Shown here piece by piece: positions 35,596 through 44,307 of a DNA stretch of 64,000 bases (its first letter is position 1; every line of letters begins with the position of its first letter). Position numbers and translations under genes: made by a program. This DNA is from Ottowia sp. GTDB lineage: Bacteria; Pseudomonadota; Gammaproteobacteria; Burkholderiales; Burkholderiaceae_C. A model generated the notes under the pieces. The model was not told the origin of the DNA and did not search any database. It worked only from the letters and a program-made list of their open reading frames with translations. The stretch is from NCBI RefSeq assembly GCF_016703145.1, contig NZ_JADJCO010000005.1:992001-1056000 (forward strand), read 5' to 3'.

Positions 35596-35660
35596 ATTTT
35601 TTGAATGAAATCGGCCTCCAGCCAGCGCCGGTACTTCGCCGAAAGCTATATTTGATGTAG
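35596..35660 (-). repeat. Dispersed element, copy 6 (TM2-pit spacer)
   Basis: Minus strand: CAAATATAGCTTTCGGCGAA, then GTACCGGCGCTGGCTGGAGG and CCGATTTCATTCAAAAA. It fills the whole gap between the convergent genes. Confidence 0.65.
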
Positions 35661-35663
35661 CAA

Positions 35664-36674
35664 TCAGAAAAGCTGAAGGCTCACCCAGTACGCCAGCGCG
35701 GCCACGAAGGCGCTGGCCGGGATGGTCAGGATCCACGCCCACACGATGTTGCCGGCCACGCCCCAACGCACGGCCGAGGCGCGCTGCGTGGAGCCCACGC
35801 CGACGATGGCGCCGGTGATGGTGTGCGTGGTTGAGACGGGAATGCCCAGCCCGGTGGCGATGAACAGCGTCAGCGCCCCGCCCGTCTCGGCGCAGAAGCC
35901 GCCCACGGGCTTGAGCTTGGTGATCTTCTGCCCCATCGTCTTGACGATGCGCCAGCCGCCGAACATGGTGCCCAGGCCGATGGCCAGGTAGCAGCTCACG
36001 ATGGTCCAGATGGGCGGCGCCGCGTCGCCCGCGGCGGTGTAGCCGGTGGCGATCAGCAGCATCCAGATGATGCCGATGGTCTTCTGCGCGTCGTTGCCGC
36101 CGTGGCCCAGGCTGTAGGCGCCGGCCGACACCAGTTGCAGCCGGCGGAACCACCGGTCGACGCGGCTGGGCCGCGCGCGGCGGCAGATCCAGGCCACCAG
36201 CACCATCATCAGCGAGCCGAGCACGAAGCCCAGCACCGGCGAGATGAAGATGAAGGCCACGGTCTTGAGGATGCCCCCGGCAATCAGCACGCTGGCGCCC
36301 GACTTGGCCAGCACCGCGCCCACGATGCCGCCGATGAGCGCGTGCGACGAGCTGCTGGGAATGCCGTAGTACCAGGTGATCAGGTTCCAGGTGATGGCGC
36401 CGATGAGCGCGCCGAACACCACGTGCACGTCCACCACGCCAGGCTCGACGATGCCCTTGCCCACCGTGGCCGCCACGCTGAGATGGAACACGAAGATGGC
36501 GACGACGTTGAAGAACGTGGCGAACAGCACCGCCTGCGCCGGCCGCAGCACGCCGGTGGAGACAACGGTGGCGATCGAGTTGGCGGCGTCGTGAAACCCG
36601 TTCATGAAGTCGAACGCCAGCGCCAGCGCGACCAGCAGCACGACGACCCACAGGGCGGCTTGAGCGATTTCCAT
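35664..36674 (-). CDS. PiT-family inorganic phosphate transporter
   Basis: 336 residues, about ten membrane helices. Conserved PiT signatures occur twice, as expected from internal duplication: FDFMNGFHDAANSIATVVST near the N-terminus, and SLGHGGNDAQKTIGIIWMLL in the second half. Low-affinity H+ or Na+ phosphate symport in the inner membrane. The DUF47 gene lies 21 bp upstream in the same direction, the usual accessory pairing. Confidence 0.95.
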   Translation of the reverse strand: MEIAQAALWVVVLLVALALAFDFMNGFHDAANSIATVVSTGVLRPAQAVLFATFFNVVAIFVFHLSVAATVGKGIVEPGVVDVHVVFGALIGAITWNLITWYYGIPSSSSHALIGGIVGAVLAKSGASVLIAGGILKTVAFIFISPVLGFVLGSLMMVLVAWICRRARPSRVDRWFRRLQLVSAGAYSLGHGGNDAQKTIGIIWMLLIATGYTAAGDAAPPIWTIVSCYLAIGLGTMFGGWRIVKTMGQKITKLKPVGGFCAETGGALTLFIATGLGIPVSTTHTITGAIVGVGSTQRASAVRWGVAGNIVWAWILTIPASAFVAALAYWVSLQLF

Positions 36675-36695
36675 GCTTGAGACGGCCCCGCTGGG

Positions 36696-37343
36696 TCAGG
36701 AATTTTCCAGGACGATGCCTTCGATCTGGTTGGCCACGTCCTCGCACTTGTCGGTGATGGTCTCCAGCAGCTCATAGATGGCCTTGAGCTTGATCAGCTC
36801 GCGCACATCGGGCTCGAAGCGAAACAGCTTGCTCATGGCGCTGCGCATCACGCGGTCGGCGTCGGATTCGAGCTGGTCGATCTCCTCGCAGGTCTTCAGC
36901 GCCGCCTCGGCCACCGGCTGCTCGGCGATGCGCCCCAGCAGCTTCACCGCGGCCTGCACGCGCTGGCAGCACTTCACCGACAGCTCGGTCAGGCGCACCA
37001 TCTCGTCGGTCATGTGGTGGATGTCGTACAGGGCCATGGTCTCGGCCGAGTCCTGCAGCAGGTCGGCCACGTCGTCCATCAGGTTGATCAGGCCGTGGAT
37101 CTGCTCGCGATCGATGGGCGTGATGAAGGTGGTGTGGATCAGCCGGTTGACCTCGTGCGTCACGCGATCGGCGGCGCGCTCGGCGTTGTCCACCTCCTGG
37201 TTGTACTTCTCGCGCAGCAGCGGGTCGCCGTAATGGGTCACCAGCTTCTGAAAGGCCTGCGCGGCCTCGACGATGCGGTCGGCGTGCTGGTTGAACAGTT
37301 CAAAAAAATTACCCTCCTTGGGCAACAGCTTGCTGAACAGCAT
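36696..37343 (-). CDS. DUF47 (PhoU-like) accessory protein of the phosphate transporter
   Basis: 215 residues, all helical: MLFSKLLPKEGNFFELFNQH, ADRVTHEVNRLIHTTFITPI, DREQIHGLINLMDDVADLLQ, LKAIYELLETITDKCEDVAN. DUF47 proteins form PhoU-like bundles and are encoded next to PiT transporters, probably regulating them. Start at MLFSKLL is the family start; 14 upstream codons are discarded. Confidence 0.93.
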   Translation of the reverse strand: MLFSKLLPKEGNFFELFNQHADRIVEAAQAFQKLVTHYGDPLLREKYNQEVDNAERAADRVTHEVNRLIHTTFITPIDREQIHGLINLMDDVADLLQDSAETMALYDIHHMTDEMVRLTELSVKCCQRVQAAVKLLGRIAEQPVAEAALKTCEEIDQLESDADRVMRSAMSKLFRFEPDVRELIKLKAIYELLETITDKCEDVANQIEGIVLENS

Positions 37344-37477
37344 GTAAGAGGGCTCCGATCTTCTTGAAGGCCGGCGCCATATCAAGAATCGATGGCGCCG
37401 CGATGACAGTGGTGGTCGAGTTTAACCACCCGCAACGCCGCCCCCGGCGCGGCGGCGTTGCATTTCATTGCAGTTTT

Positions 37478-37951
37478 CTACAGCAGCTCGATGGCCTGCC
37501 CCGCCACGCCGGCCTGGGCCTCGGCGGGCACGCGCGCGGGCGCGATCTCGGCCAGCGGCCGCAGCACGAAGGCGCGGCCCCACATGCGCGGGTGCGGCAC
37601 GGTGAGGCGGGGGCTGTCGATGCGCGCCGCGCCGTACAGCAGCAGGTCCAGGTCCAGCGTGCGCGGCGCGTGGCGGTACGGGCGCTGGCGGCCGGCGGCG
37701 CGCTCCAGGCCCTGCAGCGCCCGCAGCAGATCGGGCGCCGTCAGCACGGTGGACAGCTCGGCCACCGCGTTGATGAAGTCCGGCCCCGCCGCCTCCACCG
37801 GCGCGCTGCGGTACAGGCGCGAGGTGGCGGTCACGCGTGTGCCGGGCAGCCGCGCCAGGTCGGCCAGCGCCTGCCGAGCGGCGGCCTCGGCGTCGCCCAG
37901 GTTGGCGCCCAGGGCGACGTAGGCGGTGACGGGCGCGCGCGCCTCGGGCAC
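37478..37951 (-). CDS. folK: 2-amino-4-hydroxy-6-hydroxymethyldihydropteridine pyrophosphokinase
   Basis: 157 residues, VTAYVALGANLGDAEAAARQ, FINAVAELSTVLTAPDLLRA, RTLDLDLLLYGAARIDSPRL, TVPHPRMWGRAFVLRPLAEI: full HPPK fold with the metal-binding DLD. It transfers pyrophosphate from ATP in folate synthesis. Stop of pcnB and start of folK are 3 bp apart, so they are likely coupled. Confidence 0.96.
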   Translation of the reverse strand: MPEARAPVTAYVALGANLGDAEAAARQALADLARLPGTRVTATSRLYRSAPVEAAGPDFINAVAELSTVLTAPDLLRALQGLERAAGRQRPYRHAPRTLDLDLLLYGAARIDSPRLTVPHPRMWGRAFVLRPLAEIAPARVPAEAQAGVAGQAIELL

Positions 37952-37954
37952 GGC

Positions 37955-39532
37955 CTATTCGCCGTCCGGCCGAGGGGGAGGCGCGGAGCCCCCCGATGCG
38001 GGCTTGCGGCGCCGGCGGCGGCGCTTCCTGGCCGGTGCGTCCGCGCCTTCGGCGGCGCCCTCCTCGGCCTCGAATGCTTCTGTTTCAATAGCGTCCTGCG
38101 CAGGTGCATCGGGGGCTGGCGACTCCTTGGGCAAGCGATGCACGCGCGGCGGCTTCTTGGCGCGCTGCTGCTCGGTGCGCGGTTGCTGCACCAGGTCCTC
38201 GCGCGCCGAATCGTCGGCCAGGCTGAATTCCTGCCACCAGTCGGCGAGACCCTCGTCCACCTCGCCGACGTCGGCGCGCAGGCGCAGGAAGTCGAAGCCG
38301 GCGCGAAAGCGCGGCTGTCCGGCCAGGCTGAAGGGCGAGGTGCCGGCGCGCTTCTCGAAGCGCGGCTGCATCATCCAGATCTCGCGCATGTCGGCGCCCA
38401 GCTTGCCGCGGCCGGAGACGTCGCCCACGCGGGCGTCGAAGACCTCGTCGATGGCGCCCTGCAGCGCGGGAAACGGGTGCTCCTTGCGCGCCAGGCGCTG
38501 CTGCCAGCCGACCAGCACGTCCTGCCACAGCACGCAGGCCAGCAGGAACGACGGGGCCACCGGCTTGCCCTCGCCCACGCGGCGGTCGGTGTCGGCCAGC
38601 GCGGCCTTCACGAAAGGCTGCTCGGCGCGCTCGACCACCACGTCCAGCAGCGGGTAGATGCCGCGCGCCAGGCCCAGCTTCTTCAACTGCTCGACGCTGG
38701 CCAGCGCGTGGCCGGTCTGCAGCAGCTTGAGCATCTCGTCGAACAGGCGGCTCTGCGGCACCTCGGCCAGCAGGGCCTTGGCCTCGACCAGCGGCTTGGC
38801 GGTCTTGGGCTCCAGCTTGAAGCCCAGCCCCGCCAGCTTGGCGCCGAAGCGCACGGCGCGGATGATGCGCACCGGGTCCTCGCGGTAGCGCTGCGCCGGG
38901 TCGCCGATCATGCGCAGCAGCTTCTTCCGCGCGTCGGCCATGCCGTTGTGGTAGTCGACCAGGATGCGCGTCTCCGGGTCGTAGTACATGGCGTTGACGG
39001 TGAAGTCGCGCCGCGCGGCGTCCTCGTCCTGCGGGCCCCAGACGTTGTCGCGCAGCACGCGGCCGCTGGCGTCCACGGCATGCTTCATGCCGGCCAGCTC
39101 GCTCTTGGCTGTCCGCTCGTTGCCGGCCACGGCCTCGGCCGCTTCGTTGTCGAGGTGGGCGCGGAAGGTGGAGACCTCGATCACCTCGTGCTCGCGCCCG
39201 CGCCCGTACACCACGTGCACGATGCGAAAGCGCCGCCCGATGATGAAGGCGCGCCGGAAGAGCTGCTTGACCTGCTCGGGCGTGGCGCTGGTGGCCACGT
39301 CGAAGTCCTTGGGCTTGAGGCCCAGCAGCAGGTCGCGCACCGCGCCACCGACGACGTAGGCCTCGTGGCCCGCCTCCTTGAGCGTGCGCACCACGTTGGC
39401 GGCGCGCTCGTCCACCAGCGCGGGGTTGATGCCGTGGTCCTGCGGGCCGTGCTCGACGCGCTTGCCGAAGCGCCCACGCGCGCCGCCGCCCTTGGCCTTG
39501 CCGATGAGCTTGTCGATGAACGTCTTGATCAT
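37955..39532 (-). CDS. pcnB: Poly(A) polymerase I
   Basis: 525 residues. The nucleotidyltransferase domain has YVVGGAVRDLLLGLKPKDFD with DVATSATPEQV, then RRDFTVNAMYYDPETRILVD and the RNA-binding block RYREDPVRIIRAVRFGAKLA; the C-terminus is a basic tail (KRRRRRRKPASG) as in PcnB rather than in CCA-adding enzymes. It adds 3' poly(A) tails that mark RNAs for decay. The ATG overlaps the stop of the HAD gene (ATGA). Residues about 469-484 come from a dispersed element. Confidence 0.94.
   Translation of the reverse strand: MIKTFIDKLIGKAKGGGARGRFGKRVEHGPQDHGINPALVDERAANVVRTLKEAGHEAYVVGGAVRDLLLGLKPKDFDVATSATPEQVKQLFRRAFIIGRRFRIVHVVYGRGREHEVIEVSTFRAHLDNEAAEAVAGNERTAKSELAGMKHAVDASGRVLRDNVWGPQDEDAARRDFTVNAMYYDPETRILVDYHNGMADARKKLLRMIGDPAQRYREDPVRIIRAVRFGAKLAGLGFKLEPKTAKPLVEAKALLAEVPQSRLFDEMLKLLQTGHALASVEQLKKLGLARGIYPLLDVVVERAEQPFVKAALADTDRRVGEGKPVAPSFLLACVLWQDVLVGWQQRLARKEHPFPALQGAIDEVFDARVGDVSGRGKLGADMREIWMMQPRFEKRAGTSPFSLAGQPRFRAGFDFLRLRADVGEVDEGLADWWQEFSLADDSAREDLVQQPRTEQQRAKKPPRVHRLPKESPAPDAPAQDAIETEAFEAEEGAAEGADAPARKRRRRRRKPASGGSAPPPRPDGE
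38083..38128 (+). repeat. Dispersed element, copy 7, in frame inside pcnB
   Basis: TTTCAATAGCGTCCTGCGCA, then GGTGCATCGGGGGCTGGCGA: family frame, partly degraded. It encodes part of the low-complexity C-terminal tail (PAPDAPAQDAIETEA). Confidence 0.5.
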
Positions 39533-40205
39533 GCGTGGTCTTCTTTGAAAAGGTCGAGGATGCGCCAGCCGCGCGCCTGCGCCAGCGCGCGCAGCCGCTC
39601 GTCGGGGTTGGTGGCGACGGGGTGGCGGGCCTGCTCCAGCAGCGGCAGGTCGTTCATCGAGTCGGAATAGAAGGTGATCTCGGCGTCGCCCAGGGCCAGC
39701 CCGCGCGCGCCCAGCCACTCGGCCACGCGCGTGACCTTGCCTTCGCGGAACGAGGGCGTGCCGCTGATCTCGCCGGTGATCCAGCCGCCGGGGCCGCGCG
39801 CCAGCTGCACGGCGATCAACTCGTCGACGCCGAAGCTGTGCGCGATGGGCCGCGTGACGAATTCGTTGGTGGCGGTGACGATGACCACCGCGTCGCCGGC
39901 CTGCTGGTGCCCGCGCACCAGCGCCCGCGCCCGCGGCGTGATGGCCGGGCCGATCACCTCGCGCATGAAGCGCGCCTGCGCCTCGGCCGCCGCGCCAGGG
40001 CGCGGCGGCGCGCGGCGTCGGTGGTGAAGCGCACGTACTCGTGCAGGTCCAGCGTGCCGGCCTGGTACTGGGCGTAGAAGGCGTCGTTGCGGCGCTTGAA
40101 CTCGCCGCCGTCGGTCCAGCCCAGGCGCGTGGTGAACTCGCCCCAGGCGTGGTCGGAGTCCAGGGGGATCAGGGTGTGGTCCAGGTCGAACAGGGCCAGT
40201 TTCAT
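39529..40205 (-). pseudogene. HAD-IB family phosphatase (SerB-like), frameshifted
   Basis: The first ~60 residues MKLALFDLDHTLIPLDSDHA (DxDxT nucleophile) and GTLDLHEYVRFTTDAA are in one frame; the rest, ARFMREVI, GDAVVIVTATNEFVTRPIAH and EITFYSDSMNDLPLLEQARH (motifs II and IV), in another. The shift lies in a GC-rich run near 39985-40020. Total length is 677 bp, one base short of or two over a whole number of codons. Family members dephosphorylate phosphoserine-like substrates. pcnB overlaps its stop. Sequencing error is as likely as inactivation. Confidence 0.82.
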
Positions 40206-40206
40206 C

Positions 40207-40259
40207 GTCAAATTGGCCTCCGGCCAGCGTGGTTGTTGAGCCAACAGCTATTCATTTTG
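40207..40259 (-). repeat. Dispersed element, copy 8 (hda 3' end / HAD spacer)
   Basis: Minus strand: AATGAATAGCTGTTGGCTCA, then ACAACCACGCTGGCCGGAGG and CCAATTTGAC. The AATGAATAG supplies the final Asn-Glu codons and the stop of hda. Confidence 0.65.
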
Positions 40260-40934
40260 CAGCATCGACTTGATCAGGGGAATGGTGATGGGGCGCTGCG
40301 CCTGCAGGGCGTAGCGGTCCAGGTGCTCCAGCCATTGCATCAGGCTGCCGAGGTCGCGCGAGAAGCGCTTGAGCACGAAGTCCATCACCTCGTCGGACAG
40401 GAACACCCCGCGCGCGTCGGCCGCGCGGCGCAGCACGGCGCGCACGTCGGGCTCGGGCAGCGGGTGCAGCTCGAACACGTGGCCCCAGCCCAGGCGCGTG
40501 CGCAGGTCCTCGCGCAGCGCCAGGTCGGCCGGCGGCAGGGCGCCGGCGGCCAGCACGGCGCGCGGGCGGCCGTCGGCGGGCGCGACGGCGTGCACGAACC
40601 AGGTGAACGCGGTGTGCTGCTGCTCGGCGCCGTACAGGTGCACGTCGTCCATCAGCACGGCGTCCCAGGCTTCGCTGAAGGCGGCGTGCGGCGGCGTGGC
40701 CGCGTCCAGCCAGCCGATGGTGCCGCCGCCCGCCGCCAGCATCTGGCGCGCCGCGCGCAGCAGGTGCGTCTTGCCCGCGCCGGACGCGCCCCACAAGTAG
40801 ATCGGCACGGGCGAGCGCGTGCGGCCTTCGGCCCACAGGCGCAGGTGTTGCGCCGCCAGCGCGTTGGGTCCGGCCGCGAAGCCTTCGAGCGAGGGCTCCG
40901 GCGCCAGGCCGATGTCCAGGGCGATCTGCTTCAT
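40248..40934 (-). CDS. hda: DnaA regulatory inactivator Hda
   Basis: 228 residues: MKQIALDIGLAPEPSLEGFA, Walker A WGASGAGKTHLLRA (49-56), Walker B-like VLMDDVHLYGAEQQHTAF and the AAA+ lid (FVLKRFSRDLGSLMQWLEHL). Hda, with the DNA-loaded clamp, promotes DnaA-ATP hydrolysis after initiation. The N-terminus has a clamp-binding-like QIALDIGL. Start at MKQIALD; 29 upstream codons are discarded. Divergent from purM. Confidence 0.92.
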   Translation of the reverse strand: MKQIALDIGLAPEPSLEGFAAGPNALAAQHLRLWAEGRTRSPVPIYLWGASGAGKTHLLRAARQMLAAGGGTIGWLDAATPPHAAFSEAWDAVLMDDVHLYGAEQQHTAFTWFVHAVAPADGRPRAVLAAGALPPADLALREDLRTRLGWGHVFELHPLPEPDVRAVLRRAADARGVFLSDEVMDFVLKRFSRDLGSLMQWLEHLDRYALQAQRPITIPLIKSMLQNE

Positions 40935-41080
40935 CGGGCGAACGCGGCGACGGCGGGAAGAATGCGGGACAAGGGGGGCATACAGCCTGGAAGAGGCGCG
41001 CGGCGCCATCGGGTGCGCCACGGGGCAGCGCCTAGAATCGGGGCCTGAATTTTAAGCGCCCGCCGCCAACCACCCCTGAT

Positions 41081-42121
41081 ATGAGTGCCGCCCCCCCGAA
41101 CACCCCCCTCCGCTACAAGGACGCCGGCGTCGACATCGACGCCGGCGACGCCTTGGTCGAACGCATCAAGCCCCTGGCGAGGAAGACGCTGCGCGAAGGC
41201 GTGATGGCCGGCATCGGCGGCTTCGGCGCGCTGTTCGAGGTGCCCAGGCGCTACCGGGAGCCGGTGCTGGTCAGCGGCACCGACGGCGTGGGCACCAAGC
41301 TGAAGCTGGCCTTCGAATGGGACATGCACGACACCGTGGGCATCGACCTGGTGGCCATGAGTGTCAACGACGTGCTGGTGCAGGGCGCCGAGCCGCTGTT
41401 CTTCCTCGACTACTTCGCCTGCGGCCGGCTCGACGTGGACACGGCCGCCGCCGTGGTCGGCGGCATCGCCCGCGGCTGCGAGCTGTCGGGCTGCGCGCTG
41501 ATCGGCGGCGAGACGGCCGAGATGCCCGGCATGTACCCCGACGGCGAATACGACCTGGCGGGCTTTTGCGTCGGCGCGGTCGAGAAGTCGAAGATCCTCA
41601 CTGGCCACGACGTGGCCGAGGGCGACGTGGTGCTGGGCCTGGGCTCCAGCGGCGTGCACAGCAACGGCTTCTCGCTGGTGCGCAAGTGCATCGAGCGCGC
41701 GGGCGCCAACCTGCCCGCCACGCTGGACGACCAGCCGTTCCGCCAGGCCGTCATGGCGCCCACGCGCCTGTACGTCAAGAACGTGCTGGCGGCGCTGGCC
41801 GCTCATCCCATCAAGGCCCTGGCCCACATCACCGGCGGCGGCCTGCTGGAGAACATCCCACGCGTGCTGCCCGAGGCCCTGGCCGCGCGCCTGGACCAGG
41901 GCAGCTGGCCGCGAAGCGAGCTGTTCGCCTGGCTGCAGCGCACCGCCGGCATCGACGACCACGAGATGAACCGCACCTTCAACAACGGCATCGGCATGGT
42001 GGTGGTGATCGCCGCCGAACACGCCGCCGCCTGCGCCGCCACGCTGCGCGCGGCGGGCGAGCAGGTGTTCGAGATCGGCCGCATCGTCCCGCGCGCCGGC
42101 GGCCCGGCCGTGGTCATATGA
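41081..42121 (+). CDS. purM: Phosphoribosylformylglycinamidine cyclo-ligase
   Basis: 346 residues: LRYKDAGVDIDAGDALVERI, PVLVSGTDGVGTKLKLAFEW, IGGETAEMPGMYPDGEYDLA, GGLLENIPRVLPEALAARL, GIGMVVVIAAEHA: complete AIR synthetase. It closes the imidazole ring in purine synthesis, using ATP. The promoter must lie in the 146 bp shared with hda. Confidence 0.97.
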   Translation: MSAAPPNTPLRYKDAGVDIDAGDALVERIKPLARKTLREGVMAGIGGFGALFEVPRRYREPVLVSGTDGVGTKLKLAFEWDMHDTVGIDLVAMSVNDVLVQGAEPLFFLDYFACGRLDVDTAAAVVGGIARGCELSGCALIGGETAEMPGMYPDGEYDLAGFCVGAVEKSKILTGHDVAEGDVVLGLGSSGVHSNGFSLVRKCIERAGANLPATLDDQPFRQAVMAPTRLYVKNVLAALAAHPIKALAHITGGGLLENIPRVLPEALAARLDQGSWPRSELFAWLQRTAGIDDHEMNRTFNNGIGMVVVIAAEHAAACAATLRAAGEQVFEIGRIVPRAGGPAVVI

Positions 42122-42295
42122 ACCACCCCCAGGATCCACGCGCTTCGCCTTGTTCCTCCTCCCCCCTCGAGGGGGCGACGCCAACGGCCGGGCAGAGCCC
42201 GTCCGCGGCGTCTGCCGGCGTGGCCTGCTCCGCGGCCGTCGGCTTCGTTGGGCTCATGCGCCGCTGGCCCAACGCCAGCACCGTGGGCCGCTGAC
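42122..42295 (+). repeat. GC-rich spacer repeat, second family
   Basis: 174-bp purM-permease spacer with CCTCCCCCCTCGAGGGGGCG and downstream hairpins of GC-rich arms, similar in design to the pyrG-kdsA spacer. No gene is supported in it. Confidence 0.4.
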
Positions 42296-43315
42296 GTGCC
42301 CTCCCTGCCCGACCCGCGACAGCGCCGCGCCACCCTCGCCAGCCAGGTGCTGATGGCGGCGGCGCTGCTGCTGATCATGTGGCAGGGGCTGCTGCCGGGG
42401 CTGCTGTGCGTGTGCCTGGGCTTCGTGGCCACGCGCTGGCTCAGCCCGCACCTGGGGCGGCTCATGCGCATGCGGGACGGCGCGGCGCCCCAGCTGGCGG
42501 CCACCCTGGTCGCGCTGCTGCCGCTGGTGCTGGCGGCGCTGGCCCTGCCGCGCACGCGCGGGTTGATCATCGACGCGCCGGGGCAGTACCGCGAGCTGCT
42601 GGCCTTCATGGCCAGCACCGTGCTGGAGCTGCGCGACAAGCTGCCGCCCGACATCGCCAGCCAGTTGCCCGAGGGCGCGGCCGACATCCAGCGCGCCATC
42701 GCCAACTACCTGGCCAGCAAGGCCGGCACGCTGGCCACCACGGGGCGCGCGTGGCTGGGCGGGCTGCTGTTCGCCTTCGTCGGCCTGCTGGTGGGCGTGC
42801 TGGCCGCCGCCCGGCCGCCGGTGCGGCACCTCAAGCCGCTGGCCGCGCAACTGCACGAGCGCGTGCGCCACTTCGGCGAGACCTTCCGCCAGATCGTGGT
42901 GGCGCAGTTCTGGATCGCGCTGTTCAACACCAGCCTGACCGCCATCTTCCTGCTGGTGCTACTGCCGCTGTGGGACAGCCGCCTGCCCTACACCATGGCG
43001 CTGATCCTGCTGACCTTCGTGGCCGGGCTGGTGCCCATCGTCGGCAACCTGATCTGCAACGGCGTGCTGACGCTGGTGGGCCTGTCCGTCTCGCCGGGGG
43101 TGGCGCTGGCCTGCCTGGTCTTCCTGGTGGGCATCCACAAGGCCGAATACTTCATCAACGCCAAGGTCATCGGCCACCGCACGCACATGGGCGTGTGGGA
43201 GCTGCTGTCGGTGATGTTCGTGATGGAAGCCGTCTTCGGCCCCGCCGGCCTGGTGGCCGCGCCACTGTTCTACGCCTACCTGAAGCAGGAGCTGCAAGCC
43301 GGCGGCTGGGTGTGA
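42296..43315 (+). CDS. AI-2E family permease
   Basis: 339 residues with a GTG start (VPSLPDPRQRR) in a position the membrane helix pattern favours. About eight helices: LASQVLMAAALLLIMWQGLL at the N-terminus, a soluble middle (GAADIQRAIANYLASKAGTL), and the C-terminal block LTFVAGLVPIVGNLICNGVL, HKAEYFINAKVIGHRTHMGV. Members export autoinducer-2 or act as ion antiporters; the role here is unknown. It follows purM as in related genomes, where Hda and this permease flank it. Confidence 0.86.
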   Translation: MPSLPDPRQRRATLASQVLMAAALLLIMWQGLLPGLLCVCLGFVATRWLSPHLGRLMRMRDGAAPQLAATLVALLPLVLAALALPRTRGLIIDAPGQYRELLAFMASTVLELRDKLPPDIASQLPEGAADIQRAIANYLASKAGTLATTGRAWLGGLLFAFVGLLVGVLAAARPPVRHLKPLAAQLHERVRHFGETFRQIVVAQFWIALFNTSLTAIFLLVLLPLWDSRLPYTMALILLTFVAGLVPIVGNLICNGVLTLVGLSVSPGVALACLVFLVGIHKAEYFINAKVIGHRTHMGVWELLSVMFVMEAVFGPAGLVAAPLFYAYLKQELQAGGWV

Positions 43316-43330
43316 CGGCCGCGCGGCGGA

Positions 43331-43394
43331 TGCTACATTTTTAATAGCTGTCAGCGCAATGTACACGCTGGCTTGAGGCATATTTCATTCAAAA
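43331..43394 (+). repeat. Dispersed element, copy 9 (permease-ABM spacer)
   Basis: TTTTTAATAGCTGTCAGCGC, then AATGTACACGCTGGCTTGAG and GCATATTTCATTCAAAA: a clear copy in a spacer. Confidence 0.7.
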
Positions 43395-43403
43395 TCTCCA
43401 GCC

Positions 43404-43727
43404 ATGTTCGCCCCCACCCCGCCGCCGCCCTATTACGCCGTCATCTTCAGCTCGACCCGCACCGAGGGCGACGACGGCTACGAGGCCATGGCCGAGCGCA
43501 TGCTGAGCCTGGCGGCGCGGCAGCCCGGCTACCTGGGCGCCGAGAGCGTGCGCAACGCCGCGGGCGAGGGCATCACCGTCTCCTACTGGCGCGACGAGGC
43601 GTCCATCGCCGCCTGGAAGCAGCAGGCCGAACACCTGCAGGCCCAGCACCTGGGCCGCACGCGCTGGTACGCCGGCTACCAGCTGCGCATCGCCCGCGTC
43701 GAGCGCGCCCACGGCGGCCCGCCCTGA
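43404..43727 (+). CDS. Antibiotic biosynthesis monooxygenase (ABM) fold protein
   Basis: 107 residues: YYAVIFSSTRTEGDDGYEAM, ERMLSLAARQPGYLGAESVR, GITVSYWRDEASIAAWKQQA and HLQAQHLGRTRWYAGYQLRI. This matches small ABM-domain dimeric alpha-beta barrels whose substrate is mostly unknown. The GYLG and SYWxDxxSIxxWK blocks are characteristic. It ends 3 bp before the convergent thioesterase stop. Confidence 0.85.
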   Translation: MFAPTPPPPYYAVIFSSTRTEGDDGYEAMAERMLSLAARQPGYLGAESVRNAAGEGITVSYWRDEASIAAWKQQAEHLQAQHLGRTRWYAGYQLRIARVERAHGGPP

Positions 43728-43730
43728 CGT

Positions 43731-44273
43731 TCAGCGCCCCGGCAGCTCGAACACCAGGCAGGTGGTGGTGGCGTGGGCGTACAGCGTGCCGTCGGGGCCG
43801 ACCAGGCGGGCCTCGGCGGTGGCCAGCTGGCGCCCGCCGTGGATCACCCGCCCCTCGGCGCGCACGCGGGGCACCTTGGGCGTGAGGGCGCGGACCATGT
43901 TCACGCCCAGCTCGGCCGTGGTGTAGCCCCGGCCCGGCGGCATCATCGTGTGGACCGCGCAGCCCAGGGCCGAATCCAGCAGCGTGGCGAACCAACCGCC
44001 GTGCACGGTGCCCATCGGGTTCAGGTGGCGCTGCAGCGGCGCGCCCTGGAACACGGCGAGGCCCGGACCGACCTCGACCAGGGCGAAGTCCAGCGTGCGG
44101 GCGATCTCGGCGTGCGGGATCTCGCCGGCCAGCATGGCCTGCATCACCTCCAGCCCGGTCTTGCCGGCGATCTGGTCGGGGCGGGCCACGCCGGGCCCGG
44201 GGCCGGCGTCCAGCCGGGCCTGCACCTCGGCTTCTTCCCGCAGCCAGCGCTCCAGTAGGTTCATGGTGGTCAT
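43731..44273 (-). CDS. PaaI-family acyl-CoA thioesterase
   Basis: 180 residues with the hotdog-fold signature NPMGTVHGGWFATLLDSALG, then MMPPGRGYTTAELGVNMVRA and GRVIHGGRQLATAEARLVGP. The HGG loop with the helix Asp is the catalytic region. It probably hydrolyses aromatic or medium-chain acyl-CoAs. The start MTTMNLLERW is preferred over a longer frame beginning 17 codons earlier that runs through a palindrome. Confidence 0.85.
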   Translation of the reverse strand: MTTMNLLERWLREEAEVQARLDAGPGPGVARPDQIAGKTGLEVMQAMLAGEIPHAEIARTLDFALVEVGPGLAVFQGAPLQRHLNPMGTVHGGWFATLLDSALGCAVHTMMPPGRGYTTAELGVNMVRALTPKVPRVRAEGRVIHGGRQLATAEARLVGPDGTLYAHATTTCLVFELPGR

Positions 44274-44292
44274 TCGCGATCCTTTCTTGTAC

Positions 44293-44307
44293 CTGCAATA
44301 GTTGCAG
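44293..44307. promoter_or_regulatory. Palindrome upstream of the thioesterase gene
   Basis: CTGCAATAGTTGCAG is a perfect 6-3-6 palindrome centred about 27 bp before the thioesterase ATG, with AGATGCAAT continuing the TGCAA theme. It may be an operator for a dimeric regulator. Confidence 0.4.
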
